From NCBI GenBank assembly GCA_902594275.1, contig CACJLQ010000014.1, positions 1-33,943 on the forward strand: a stretch of DNA of 33,943 nucleotides, read 5' to 3'. Both the position numbers and the translations under genes were made by a program. The DNA comes from an uncultured Litorivicinus sp. (lineage in GTDB: Bacteria > Pseudomonadota > Gammaproteobacteria > Pseudomonadales > Litorivicinaceae). The notes below the pieces were generated by a model that was not told the origin of the DNA, did not search any database, and worked only from the letters and a program-made list of their open reading frames with translations. Positions within the stretch are counted from its first letter, which is position 1, and the number at the start of each line of letters is the position of its first letter. This document shows, one piece after another, positions 23,417 to 32,117 of the stretch.

Positions 23417-24593
23417 AGAAGTAGGGGTTTATTTACAACCTATTAGCTCAGAAGCGCCGGCGGGTCAGAGCATTAGGTATTTGCCTATTTGGAATGAATT
23501 ACAGGATATGCGAAAGCAGGAAGATGAGCGTCTTCCAAAAGGTGCGTGGCAGCGAGCGCCAATAAGAGCAGATTTCAGGCAGCTCGAGACGTTTTGTTCC
23601 GAAATACTTACTAATCAGTCGAAGGATTTTCAGGTCGTTATGTGGCTTCTCGAAGCTTGGACTATGCGCCATGGTAGCCAAGGTTTGTACGCGGGTCTGC
23701 GAGTGTTGGAGGGTATGATTGAGGAATTTTGGAATGATGGCTATCCCTCTTGGTCTAAAGATGATTTCGAGGCCCGGGAGAGTGCTTTTGTCTGGTTCGC
23801 GACTGAAATACCCGAAGTATTGAAGCGTGCGGTTTGGCTCGTCCCAGACGTACTGACAGAATATCCCGTGAACTACGCGCAGTACATCATGTATAAGGAT
23901 TATCAGCGGAAGCTAGACGGATCTTCCGAGATAACGCTCTCTAAGGGCGAACAACAATCTATGGAGGAGGCCAAAACCGCAATCTCAGCAGCTGGTAATA
24001 ATGCCCAATTTGTTATGTATATCGACGACCAGATCGATCAATTTCTTTTAGTTACTGAAGAGCTTTCGCAATTGAACAAGAAACTTGTTCCTCTTATTAG
24101 CTCTGATGGGCCCAGTATAGGCAAGGTGATAGAGGAGGTAGAACGGATTTTATATGCCCTAGCTTCTCTTAAACGGGAGGCACACGCTGAATTCATTGAA
24201 TTTTCTGTTGACGAGCTTCTAGCTAGGAAAGATCGAGAGACAGAAACTCAGAAAATTTTTGAAAACTCAGATTTGGAGGAGCCCACGGTGGCAGAAGGTG
24301 TTGATCCCTCAACTGGTGCGTTGATCGAAAGTGGAATGACCGCAGATTTAGTCGAGCTCGATATAGAGTCGATATCAAAAATGAACCGTGCCAGAACATA
24401 CGCGGCCTTGACTGCAATTGCAGAGCATCTTCAACGCCTCGAGCCGCATTCGCCTACACCGTATCTTCTTATGAGAGCGGTCAGGTGGGGTAAAATGTCG
24501 CTGACGGATGTTTTAGAAGAAATCAAGGCCGAGGGAGGTGACATCGAGAGAGTGTTAAATCTGTTGATGGGTTCGCGTACTGGTTTTAAGTAA
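23409..24593 (+). CDS. tssA: TssA, T6SS sheath-assembly/baseplate cap protein (ImpA_N domain)
   Basis: About 394 aa from GTG 23409 (gaggg 6 nt upstream). The frame is open further 5', but that stretch lies inside tssM and reads as a random hydrophobic peptide. The N-terminal domain has PISSEAPAGQSIRYLPIWNEL and GSQGLYAGLRVLEGMIEEFW, which define ImpA_N. The C-terminal domain has ISKMNRARTYAALTAIAEHL followed by EPHSPTPYLLMRAVRWG. TssA recruits and caps the growing sheath. It is the last gene of the operon. Confidence 0.93.
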   Translation: MSEEVGVYLQPISSEAPAGQSIRYLPIWNELQDMRKQEDERLPKGAWQRAPIRADFRQLETFCSEILTNQSKDFQVVMWLLEAWTMRHGSQGLYAGLRVLEGMIEEFWNDGYPSWSKDDFEARESAFVWFATEIPEVLKRAVWLVPDVLTEYPVNYAQYIMYKDYQRKLDGSSEITLSKGEQQSMEEAKTAISAAGNNAQFVMYIDDQIDQFLLVTEELSQLNKKLVPLISSDGPSIGKVIEEVERILYALASLKREAHAEFIEFSVDELLARKDRETETQKIFENSDLEEPTVAEGVDPSTGALIESGMTADLVELDIESISKMNRARTYAALTAIAEHLQRLEPHSPTPYLLMRAVRWGKMSLTDVLEEIKAEGGDIERVLNLLMGSRTGFK

Positions 24594-24907
24594 CCCGATA
24601 TTACTGGTCATGGAAATGGTACGAATTTAACTGCCTGTCAATTGAGTTGTCTGGGATACCTCGCACCAAGGTGGAACGTTACTATTTGAAACTATCAGTT
24701 GAGAAGAGGCTTCGGGGCGTGTTATCACGTTTAAATAGCTGCTTCCCAAAGATGGTATAGAAGTGAATTTCGCTTTAATTTAGATTAAAAAAAATTTAGC
24801 CCATTTTTCCTTCGTTCGTCCAGCTTAGATGTATTAGTTTATGTGTCCGTTCAAACCTATTCTGATGTACTTGGTTTCATAGGAACTAGCGAGACATGCT
24901 GAGCAAT
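24594..24907. other. Intergenic region between convergent tssA and lipase genes
   Basis: 314 bp, AT-rich toward its right half. An AT-only inverted repeat (tttaat-ttag-attaaa, 24774-24789) followed by an A-run is present. It lacks a GC stem with a T-run in either direction, so I do not call a terminator. No supported ORF was found; the longest frames are about 30 codons without ribosome sites. Confidence 0.5.
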
Positions 24908-26272
24908 TCAATTAAAAGTTGATCTTCCCAAAACGCCCATTCGGTAGAGAGCCCCAACTTTATCTTCAGACATATGCGCGGGTAGGTGAGCACGGTTATC
25001 TAGCGCTTCAAGAGCCGCTGACGCGGCGTTGGAAAACCTGCCTACTCGAGCAAGATCACTAAGTACGTGGTGTGATGCAAATGCTAGAGTAAAAGCATTC
25101 GTAAATTTCAATCCGCCACTGCCGAACGCTCCTGCGTTAGCGAATTGACTTCTCGATTGGTGTCCACCTCCAATTATCCTTTTTTTAACGCTTTGCCCGG
25201 CCTTATATGCTTTCATCTCCTTACCTTTAACGGTTAACCCAAAAGCCACTTGGTCTAAATTTGAACCGGATACTAAAGAGTCGATGCATTGGCAAATTTT
25301 TTCTTCATCGAGTACGTAGCCGGCGTTAACGACGGCAGGATTTTGCTCTGCAGTGGTCCCTACGTTTATCAAAAATTTCCCTGCCATGTAAGCTGTTATG
25401 AAACCCGCTGCGGACTGCATTTTAGCAGTATTGTCATGTACTCCCGGTATTGGACACATGCACGATGTGGTTTCCGTAGGATTTTCTATAGTCATTATGG
25501 TCGGTAGAAAACCTCCCCGATTTTCGTGAATCGCTCGAGTAGTAATCACTTTTTTTACGTTACTTGCGACCATCCCTACGTCATGCGCCTTGTCTTGACC
25601 CATTCCGGCTACAGGATCTATTCCAAATATGTGTACCTTTATATTTCTGGTCGAAGTATTCTGACTAAGCTGATAAGCGATCTTAAAGCAGGTTACGGCA
25701 CCTCTACTCCAGCCGATTAGGTTAACAGCGTCGATTTTAGGGATCGTTCTTACTTGGCCATCTGGAAAAATTGCACGAGAACCAGGATCATGGGTTGCTA
25801 GAAAGTCGACGAGCGCAACCGCTCGCATCACATTCTGTTCGATCCCAAAACCTGAAACCGATTGATATTTTTCACCATTGCCGCCGGCGTTTCGCAATAT
25901 CCTTCGTGTACTCCACCACACGGGTCTCATCTCCATCAAACCCTCATATTCGGCGTTTGCATCAGAAGCGGCCACAATTTTATGGCTTCTAAACCTTCTG
26001 AACAAACCGTGGTCACCGAAATTACGCGGGATGGCTACGTCTATTTCTTCCAAATAACGCATCCCGTCAATTGGAGACCCTTCGAGAAAGGTTGTGTGGT
26101 GGGGCGTATCAGCGCTTCCGATGCCCTCATTAATCAAGTACTCAATATATTTATACTGACTTCCCCTATGCAATGCATGCGCATTACCAAAGCAGTTTAT
26201 GATTTCTTTTTTTTCTTCAGGCTTCTTGGACGACCCGTCCGTCCCATGATTATAAATTGTGAGAATTGCCAT
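24908..26272 (-). CDS. Tle1-like T6SS lipase effector (alpha/beta hydrolase)
   Basis: 454 aa, no signal peptide. The serine-hydrolase elbow GWSRG places the nucleophile at Ser189, followed by GIDPV (Asp219) and PGVHDN (His279). This order and spacing, plus RAIHENRGGFLP between the Asp and His, match the Tle1/DUF2235-type phospholipase family. The N-terminus ILTIYNHGTDGSS provides an oxyanion-type loop. Tle effectors hydrolyse membrane phospholipids of target cells after T6SS delivery. It is convergent with tssA and 314 bp from it. agga lies 8 nt upstream of the ATG. The C-terminal ~150 residues are unassigned and may bind the spike. Substrate and exact Tle class are not certain. Confidence 0.75.
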   Translation of the reverse strand: MAILTIYNHGTDGSSKKPEEKKEIINCFGNAHALHRGSQYKYIEYLINEGIGSADTPHHTTFLEGSPIDGMRYLEEIDVAIPRNFGDHGLFRRFRSHKIVAASDANAEYEGLMEMRPVWWSTRRILRNAGGNGEKYQSVSGFGIEQNVMRAVALVDFLATHDPGSRAIFPDGQVRTIPKIDAVNLIGWSRGAVTCFKIAYQLSQNTSTRNIKVHIFGIDPVAGMGQDKAHDVGMVASNVKKVITTRAIHENRGGFLPTIMTIENPTETTSCMCPIPGVHDNTAKMQSAAGFITAYMAGKFLINVGTTAEQNPAVVNAGYVLDEEKICQCIDSLVSGSNLDQVAFGLTVKGKEMKAYKAGQSVKKRIIGGGHQSRSQFANAGAFGSGGLKFTNAFTLAFASHHVLSDLARVGRFSNAASAALEALDNRAHLPAHMSEDKVGALYRMGVLGRSTFN

Positions 26273-26275
26273 AAT

Positions 26276-26455
26276 TTAAATTCCTGTTAACGACTGAAAA
26301 TTAATCGAGAGTCCCCGATTTTCAACATTTCTCACTGGTTTAAATCCCTTTAATTCTAGGAGCATAGCGAACAGAGTCCGTAGGTCGCGCGGGCAGCTAA
26401 TTACCAAATTGAGAATACCAGTGGTTTTCGAAAAAGTGAATCTGGTATCTTTCAT
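26276..26455 (-). CDS. 59-aa ORF immediately upstream of the lipase
   Basis: It starts at ATG 26455 and stops 3 bp before the lipase ATG, in the same frame, so the two are probably co-transcribed. The product begins MKDTRFTFSKTTG and includes LVISCPRDLRTLFAMLLELKG, giving one amphipathic helix; there is no signal peptide, lipobox or membrane helix. The frame is open for a further 23 codons upstream without a standard start. Its position suggests an adaptor, chaperone, immunity fragment or remnant of a truncated gene. Known immunity proteins for periplasm-acting lipases are normally exported and larger, which argues against immunity. Only a weak ribosome site is seen. Confidence 0.45.
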   Translation of the reverse strand: MKDTRFTFSKTTGILNLVISCPRDLRTLFAMLLELKGFKPVRNVENRGLSINFQSLTGI

Positions 26456-26477
26456 GCCTAAATTTTGAGAGGTGATG

Positions 26478-26506
26478 TTGACGCATTTTTTGTCAATGTT
26501 TATGGG
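26478..26506. promoter_or_regulatory. Possible promoter/operator between the lipase pair and the aldolase gene
   Basis: An inverted repeat TTGAC-N9-GTCAA lies at 26478-26496 between divergent genes. On the + strand ttgacg (26478-26483) is followed after 17 bp by tatggg, a poor -10. On the - strand the other arm reads ttgaca, a perfect -35, but without a good -10. Seen by eye only. No other gene or clear signal is visible in 26456-26684. Confidence 0.25.
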
Positions 26507-26684
26507 GTATTTCTCACGGGTTTAGGAAAATGTTTGGAAGTACTCAAAACACCCGACTCGAGCGAATATCGAATTCTGTTTTCAGAGCTTGTACTCGCGC
26601 GTAGTAATCCATTAGTTCCTTCATTCGTCCAACATTCGTATAGTAACCTCCGACAGTCAGTACAAATGAATCCCGGAGGGCGTC

Positions 26685-27506
26685 ATGTCGACCCAAATTG
26701 CAACGGCAGAAAAAATTTCCCTGTATCAGCCTGACCAACCAGGCCTCACATTTCCTGAAATTCCAGTTTTTGGTAGCGTTGCCGACGAACGCGAATATCG
26801 AAAAAAACACCTGGTTGCAGCCTGTCGGGCATTCGATTACCACGGCTTTGATTATGGATTTGCCGGGCACCTGACGATCCGTGATCCCGAGTTTCCAGAA
26901 CTCTACTGGACAAACCCGATGTGTGTCCATTTTTCTCAGGTGAGGATGTCAAATTTGATTCTGGTGGATCACCAGGGTCAGGTCATTGAGGGCGATTATG
27001 CGGTGAATCGGGCAGGTTTTGTGTTGCACGGGGCGGTGCATGACAAATATCCAGAAGTGATTGCAATGTGTCATGCGCATACTGTCTATGGCACCGCCTG
27101 GTGCGCGACCGGACGACCGCTGGATATGATCAGTCAAGATGTGGCCGCTTTTTACAACAGTCACGTGGTAGTGGGAGCGTCGAACGGCGCTGTTGCCGTT
27201 GAGGAAGAGAGTGGACTGAGCGTTGCCAAAGCTATGGGCACCAATCGTGGGATTCTTCACCAAAATCATGGTCTCCTAACAACCAGCCAACACAGTATTG
27301 ACGACGCAGCATTCTGGTTCATCGCGCTTGAACGGTGTTGTCAGCAGCAGATGCTTGTCGAATCGACTGGCGTCAAACCGCAACTGCTTGATGACAAAAC
27401 AGCAGCCTACAGTCGTGAACATGTCGGTAGTGACTACATCGGTTGGTTGCATTTTCAGACACTGTATCAACATTTTGAGGCGACCCAGCCTGATATGTTT
27501 TTGTAA
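26685..27506 (+). CDS. Class II aldolase/adducin family protein
   Basis: 273 aa, cytoplasmic. The zinc-site pattern is clear: CHAHT (His130 and His132) and NHGLLT (His195), with FAGHLTIRDP in the substrate-phosphate-binding region where many relatives have GNxS. Family members cleave or decarboxylate small hydroxy-acids or sugar phosphates; this GHLT subgroup is mostly uncharacterised, so I name no substrate. The ribosome site ggagg lies 5 nt before the ATG. It starts a stretch with higher GC than the T6SS operon, and nothing links it to secretion. Confidence 0.88.
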   Translation: MSTQIATAEKISLYQPDQPGLTFPEIPVFGSVADEREYRKKHLVAACRAFDYHGFDYGFAGHLTIRDPEFPELYWTNPMCVHFSQVRMSNLILVDHQGQVIEGDYAVNRAGFVLHGAVHDKYPEVIAMCHAHTVYGTAWCATGRPLDMISQDVAAFYNSHVVVGASNGAVAVEEESGLSVAKAMGTNRGILHQNHGLLTTSQHSIDDAAFWFIALERCCQQQMLVESTGVKPQLLDDKTAAYSREHVGSDYIGWLHFQTLYQHFEATQPDMFL

Positions 27507-27544
27507 CCTGATGACGTTCCACATCGTCTGAGCGCTGAATCCAC

Positions 27545-27566
27545 GAAAGACGGACCGTCGGCTTTC
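27545..27566 (+). other. Imperfect hairpin downstream of the aldolase gene
   Basis: The sequence gaaag-acgg-a-ccgt-cgg-ctttc can fold into a 9-bp stem with a 3-nt bulge, 39 nt after the aldolase stop. It lacks a following T-run, so it is at best a weak transcript-end or processing structure. Confidence 0.25.
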
Positions 27567-27701
27567 AGATTTGAGGATTGATCGTGTGCGGTAGGCGTGC
27601 GATACGAAGCCTTAGGGTATATTGTGAGGTGTCTGGCAAGGCTCTAGTGATCGGTACGGACCTTGGATTGACCAACATGATAACGAGAAGAGCACCATCC
27701 A

Positions 27702-29282
27702 ATGAATCGAAATGAAAGCTATTTACACAGCGCTTTTATCGGGCTCTTGCGTTCACTCCGTTGGAGTTATCTCCCGCCGTTGATGGTGTACCTCGCAGCA
27801 GGAATTTCGGGGTTGACCGCGATCGTGGGCACTTTTTTCGTCAAGGATTATTTAGATCTGTCGGCCGCATTCTTGGCTGGTCTTGGATTTTGGGCTGGAC
27901 TTCCCTGGGCACTCAAGATGCCCCTGGGTCATCTGGTCGATCTGTTTTGGCGACACAAGACGTATTTTGTATACCTCGGTGCGCTCGTCATTACCTCGAG
28001 TTTGCTCATTATGTTTGGTCTCATCGCGCATACCGAGACGCTGCGTGCTGCGATGTCAGTTGAGGCATGGTATGTCATCAGCGTGATCCTAGCTCCGGTG
28101 GGTTATGTGCTCCAGGATGTTGTGGCAGACGCAATGACCGTCGAGGCGGTGCCAACAAATGATGAATCGGGTCGACCGCTTCCAGCGTCACATGTCAAAG
28201 AAATGCATACGACTATGCAGGCTTTGGGTCGCTTTGCAGTGATTGGCGGAAGTTTGTTGGTCGCGCTTCTGAATGTGGTTTTGTTCAGCGATGTTGAATC
28301 ATTGACCGATGATGCCAAGCGCTCGGTGTATGCAAGTATCTATTTATACGCTCTAGCCATACCCTGTGTCTCGATAGCAGGCGTGATTTTGGCGAAGTAC
28401 TTTCGTCATGCCCAATCTGATAATCGTGAAACGACGTCAGAGATTCGTCCGAATTGGGCGGTACTGAATGGCAGTTTACTATTTGTCATTTTTTCAGTCT
28501 CCGTTGGCAGCTTTGATATCCCATTTGCTCAGGAAATTGTATTCTTCGGGTCGATGGCGATTATTGTCTATTTAATGGGCCAACTATTAGGCTACTTGAG
28601 TGCAGAAACCCGGCTGATGGTTGTTGGTACAGCGATCGCGATCTTCGTCTTTCGGGCGGTACCTTCACCCGGGCCCGGTTTGACCTGGTTTGAAATCGAT
28701 GTGCTTTTGTTCGACGAGCAGTTTTTGTCGATCTTGGCGGCGATTTCTTCGGCCTTAACGTTGCTTGGTATTATTTTGTTGAGGCCGCTGGTCGCGCATT
28801 ATTCGATCGCTCGAATTATCGTTGTGTTGTCATTGATTGGTGGATGCCTGTTCTTGCCAAGCATTGGCATGTATTACGGATTACATCAATGGACCGCAGC
28901 ACTGACAGGTGGGATGGTTGACGCGCGATTTATTGCGATCCTGAATACGGCTCTCGAATCACCCCTGGGTCAAATCTCGATGATTCCATTACTGGCTTGG
29001 ATCGCGAAAAATGCGCCCGATGAGTTGAAGGCGACCTTTTTCGCAGTTTTTGCATCCTTTACCAATTTAGCATTATCAGCTAGTGCATTAGCGACGAAGT
29101 ACATCAATCAAATTTTTGAGGTATCACGGCAAATCATTGATCCGGTCACTCAACAAGTCACAACGGCCGCTGATTACTCTGAACTTGGCTTGTTATTGAT
29201 TGCTGTGGCTCTAATTACCATTGTGCTCCCGGTTGCGGTGGTTGCCCTGATTCAGAGGAGTCAGCTCCGATCAACAGACTAA
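27702..29282 (+). CDS. Major facilitator transporter of the BT1 (folate/biopterin-type) group
   Basis: 526 aa with about 12 membrane helices. The sequence WALKMPLGHLVDLFWRHKTY corresponds to the conserved first-loop MFS motif in its BT1 form, and YVLQDVVADAMTVEAVP matches the BT1 D..AD...VE signature. A long cytoplasmic loop after it (residues about 145-170) is typical. Substrate is unknown; bacterial relatives are rarely characterised. gagaagag lies about 10 nt before the ATG. It faces the convergent gene at 29288, only 5 bp away. Confidence 0.75.
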   Translation: MNRNESYLHSAFIGLLRSLRWSYLPPLMVYLAAGISGLTAIVGTFFVKDYLDLSAAFLAGLGFWAGLPWALKMPLGHLVDLFWRHKTYFVYLGALVITSSLLIMFGLIAHTETLRAAMSVEAWYVISVILAPVGYVLQDVVADAMTVEAVPTNDESGRPLPASHVKEMHTTMQALGRFAVIGGSLLVALLNVVLFSDVESLTDDAKRSVYASIYLYALAIPCVSIAGVILAKYFRHAQSDNRETTSEIRPNWAVLNGSLLFVIFSVSVGSFDIPFAQEIVFFGSMAIIVYLMGQLLGYLSAETRLMVVGTAIAIFVFRAVPSPGPGLTWFEIDVLLFDEQFLSILAAISSALTLLGIILLRPLVAHYSIARIIVVLSLIGGCLFLPSIGMYYGLHQWTAALTGGMVDARFIAILNTALESPLGQISMIPLLAWIAKNAPDELKATFFAVFASFTNLALSASALATKYINQIFEVSRQIIDPVTQQVTTAADYSELGLLLIAVALITIVLPVAVVALIQRSQLRSTD

Positions 29283-29287
29283 GACGA

Positions 29288-29761
29288 TTAGTGCTTGGGA
29301 ATGGGATGAAGGCCGTGTTCATCGAGCAACATTGAGATCTGCTGATTGACAAGCTTGAGAATCTGTTCTGTGATCGCCTGATTGCCTGACGTCGATACTG
29401 CACGCAAATACTGGATGCCAAGTTCCTGGTAACGGAGGAAATCATCAGTTGGCTCGTTCGTCAGCTCATGAATCGCATGTTCGATCCGGTCCATTTCTCC
29501 AAATCGGTTCATGATGTTGGCGATTGCCCGATAGGTCACAAGTGCTTGTGCTTCCGTATCGAGTTTGAGCCTTAACGAAGCGACACGGACCATGGTTCGA
29601 CCAAATCCGTTAAAAAATCCGAGAACGATCGGATGAAAAGCGATGGCTTCAGCAACCGCTTCAGTCTGATCAAGGCCACGAGCAAGTCCCAATACGGCTG
29701 GAAATGCCTGAGTCAAGTCATCAGCATATTGGCTCAATTCAGATGGATTTTCGATACGCAT
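29288..29761 (-). CDS. Helical protein of unknown function
   Basis: 157 aa, predicted almost entirely alpha-helical, no membrane helix or signal peptide. I see no catalytic motif and do not recognise the family. It is 81 bp downstream of the ABC exporter on the same strand and may share its transcript. A ggag lies about 10 nt upstream of the ATG. Regular codon use and the tight fit between neighbours support a real gene. Confidence 0.6.
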   Translation of the reverse strand: MRIENPSELSQYADDLTQAFPAVLGLARGLDQTEAVAEAIAFHPIVLGFFNGFGRTMVRVASLRLKLDTEAQALVTYRAIANIMNRFGEMDRIEHAIHELTNEPTDDFLRYQELGIQYLRAVSTSGNQAITEQILKLVNQQISMLLDEHGLHPIPKH

Positions 29762-29842
29762 GGTTTGCTATCTCCGCTGCCCTTCTTCAGTTCGTGCCAC
29801 ATTGACGTGCTCACAAATCATCGTCACGTGCTTCTCATTTGC

Positions 29843-31645
29843 TCAGTATGCATGAGTCGAATGATGAGTCGGATCGCTTGTGTGCTTTTTGTTGGCAATT
29901 TGTTGCAGATCCCATAGTGATTTAAATTGTCCATTCTTCGCAATCAGGGCCTCGAAGTCTCCTGACTCCTGAATCACGCCGTCTCGCATAACAAGGATTA
30001 AATCGGCATGTCGAATCGTACTGAGGCGATGTGCAATGAAGAGTGTTGTTCGGTCACTAGCGAGGTCGTCCAGATTTTTTTGGACTTGCCGCTCGGTGGA
30101 GATATCGAGCGATGAAGTGGCCTCATCGAGCAATAAGATGTCAGGATTTTTTAGGATCACTCGAGCGATCGCGATTCGTTGCTTTTCTCCGCCAGATAAC
30201 TTCAGTCCTCTTGCGCCAACCTCTGTCTTGAGTCCAGCGGAGAGTTGCATAAGGAAGTCACCCATGCCGGCTGCCTTAAGTGCGTCACGCACTTCGTCAT
30301 CGCTGGCGTCGATATTTCCGTATCTGACGTTGTAGCCGAGTGTATCGTTAAAGAGTACGGTATCTTGGGGTACGACTCCGATCGCGTCGCGGACAGCATC
30401 CCGCTGTAATTGTGACAAATCGTTCGAGCCAAAGCGAATTACACCTTGGTGGGGCTCGATAATTTTTAACAATAATTTACCAATCGTTGTCTTACCGCAA
30501 CCAGTCTCTCCAACAATGGCGACTGTCTGTTTCGGTTGTACTGTGAATGAAACACCCTGAAGAATAGGGCGTTCGGCTTCGTAGGCGAAATGGACATTGT
30601 CAAACGTAATAGTTGACCCCTTGATCTCTGTCCCTGCATTGATTGCATCAGATTCTGTGGGTTCCTCGAGCACATCGAAAAGGCTTTCCATATCAATCAA
30701 TGATTGTCTGATTTGCCGATAAATTGATCCTAAGAAATTGAGTGGTTGGAACGCTTGTAAGATGTAAGTATTCAGAGTGACAAAACCACCGACTGTTAAT
30801 AGGCCACTTTCAACATTGAGTGCTGCCAAGACCAGGACTGCGGTGACCCCAACTAAGACAACTAGTGTTTGACTCAAGTTGAGATACAAAAGGGACATCC
30901 TGCTCTGATTGGCTGCGCGCTCATACTCAGCCAGCCCGCGATCAAGGCGGTCAGTCTCGTAATGTTCATTGGTGAATAAGCGCACATTTTCGACATTAAC
31001 GAAACTGTCGACCATTCGGCCAGCGACGAGGTTATCGGCAGAATTCATTTCACGCCGAAAACGCAATCGCCAGCTTGTGACTTTGAGCGTCAAAACGATA
31101 TAGACGAGGACAGTCGCTGTAATGATCAGTGCGTAAAGCCCTCCAAAAAGACTCCAGACAATGACACAGACCAAAGCCAGCTCGATTAACGTCGGACCCA
31201 CGTTAAACACGATATATCGCAAAAGAAAATCAATCGCTTTGGTGCCTCGGTCGACCAGCCGATCGAGTGAACCTGTGTGCCGTGACAAATGGAAATCAAG
31301 CGGCAATTGATGCAGGTGTGCAAAGGTTTGGCGCGTCAAGACGCGGATGGCATGTTGCGAAACATGGGTAAACAAGACTTCTCGTAACTCAGAGAAGACC
31401 AAAGCCAACAGTCGACTGATGGCGTAGACCACAACCAGCCCAATTGCGCCAAGTATCCATGTCGAAACAAGCGCCTCGCCATTTAATTGGTCAACCAACA
31501 AGCCGAGTAACCAAGGGGTGGCAAGATTACTGGCTTTGGCCAACACCAAGCATCCGAGGGCTGCAATCAATTTGAGCTTCAGATCATCGCGCTGATGCGT
31601 CCAGAAATAAGGTTTCAAGACTCGTGCTTGTTTGGCTAGATCCAT
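29843..31645 (-). CDS. Atm1-type ABC exporter (fused permease and ATPase half-transporter)
   Basis: 600 aa from the ATG at 31645 (a TTG at 31666 is possible). Six membrane helices lie in residues ~30-320, with the Atm1/HMT1 signatures FNVGPTLIELALV, FRREMNSADNLVAGRMVDS and ENVRLFTNE. The nucleotide-binding domain has Walker A GETGCGKTT (~378-386), LSGGEKQRIAIARV (~480) and Walker B ILLLDEATSSLD. It would work as a homodimer in the inner membrane. Relatives export glutathione- or cysteine-linked compounds and metals; the substrate here is not known. It ends 81 bp before the helical protein. Confidence 0.87.
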   Translation of the reverse strand: MDLAKQARVLKPYFWTHQRDDLKLKLIAALGCLVLAKASNLATPWLLGLLVDQLNGEALVSTWILGAIGLVVVYAISRLLALVFSELREVLFTHVSQHAIRVLTRQTFAHLHQLPLDFHLSRHTGSLDRLVDRGTKAIDFLLRYIVFNVGPTLIELALVCVIVWSLFGGLYALIITATVLVYIVLTLKVTSWRLRFRREMNSADNLVAGRMVDSFVNVENVRLFTNEHYETDRLDRGLAEYERAANQSRMSLLYLNLSQTLVVLVGVTAVLVLAALNVESGLLTVGGFVTLNTYILQAFQPLNFLGSIYRQIRQSLIDMESLFDVLEEPTESDAINAGTEIKGSTITFDNVHFAYEAERPILQGVSFTVQPKQTVAIVGETGCGKTTIGKLLLKIIEPHQGVIRFGSNDLSQLQRDAVRDAIGVVPQDTVLFNDTLGYNVRYGNIDASDDEVRDALKAAGMGDFLMQLSAGLKTEVGARGLKLSGGEKQRIAIARVILKNPDILLLDEATSSLDISTERQVQKNLDDLASDRTTLFIAHRLSTIRHADLILVMRDGVIQESGDFEALIAKNGQFKSLWDLQQIANKKHTSDPTHHSTHAY

Positions 31646-31652
31646 ATCAGGT

Positions 31653-31739
31653 TCAGAATGGACCAAAAATCATACTGGCTCCGATCCAACACACTGTGAG
31701 TGCAAGCGAGACCGCTATGACGTAAAAAAATTTGATCAT
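31653..31739 (-). CDS. Possible 28-aa single-helix membrane peptide ahead of the ABC exporter
   Basis: The ATG at 31739 (or GTG at 31748 in frame) opens a 28-codon frame whose product is one hydrophobic helix (MIKFFYVIAVSLALTV onward, ending FGPF). It stops 7 bp before the exporter ATG. A strong purine box (gaggaagg, 31751-31758) precedes it. It could be a mini-subunit of the exporter or simply a leader that couples translation. It is too short for statistical support. Confidence 0.35.
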   Translation of the reverse strand: MIKFFYVIAVSLALTVCWIGASMIFGPF

Positions 31740-31780
31740 CAGACACACGACCTTCCTCTTGTATTGTCAGACAAAAAGAA

Positions 31781-31799
31781 GGACACATCCGATATGTCC
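31781..31799. promoter_or_regulatory. Inverted repeat, possible operator (ggacacat-ccg-atatgtcc)
   Basis: Arms GGACAcAT and ATaTGTCC pair over eight positions with one mismatch around a 3-nt centre. It is 40 bp upstream of the exporter/mini-ORF start on the - strand and some 320 bp upstream of the dioxygenase. It suits a dimeric regulator bound near the exporter promoter. No regulator gene is in the window. Confidence 0.3.
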
Positions 31800-31810
31800 C
31801 AAGATTGGAA

Positions 31811-31821
31811 GAGCAATGCTC
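31811..31821. promoter_or_regulatory. Short perfect palindrome gagca-a-tgctc
   Basis: An 11-bp perfect inverted repeat, 12 bp to the right of the larger one. It may be part of the same regulatory region, but a palindrome this short can occur by chance. Confidence 0.2.
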
Positions 31822-32117
31822 AAGGCGAATCCAAAGCATTGCGTCGACGGGCAATCGACTTTTGTAGAATAGTGTGTATTGCGGCGTCATGCAGTATAAA
31901 AAATGCACAATTTGTTCACAGTCGTTTGAGTCGAACAGGGTATTACCAAGGAATATCAGCTTAGTCGCTGCCTTGACAGGCCTTGTGTATCACAGTCATC
32001 TCATCGGTGTTGCCGAGTGATTGATTCGATCGTTTGTTTCTTGTGACAGAGCCTCTATTGAGAATGATAGAGAGTCATCTCTAGAGCGATCGAAGTTGAT
32101 ATGATAAGGGGTGAGAG

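Larger units (their letters stand above)
31740..32117. other. Divergent intergenic region between the ABC exporter and dioxygenase genes
   Basis: 378 bp that should hold promoters for both directions. Two inverted repeats stand out (listed separately). Near the dioxygenase, tatgat (32100-32105) could be a -10, but I see no matching -35. aagggg lies about 7 nt before the dioxygenase ATG. Frames crossing this region in both directions look non-coding. Confidence 0.5.

Noticed and set aside
24774..24797. AT inverted repeat with A-run between tssA and the lipase as a bidirectional terminator
   Set aside because: The stem is six A/T pairs without GC, and no T-run follows it in either direction.
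26465..26734. 89-codon + strand frame before the aldolase gene
   Set aside because: It overlaps the aldolase start, has no ribosome site and no family-like pattern.
31632..31964. 110-codon + strand frame and a 90-codon - strand frame across the exporter upstream region
   Set aside because: Odd composition, no ribosome sites, and overlap with the exporter start and the inverted repeats. Only the 28-codon frame with a good purine box was kept.
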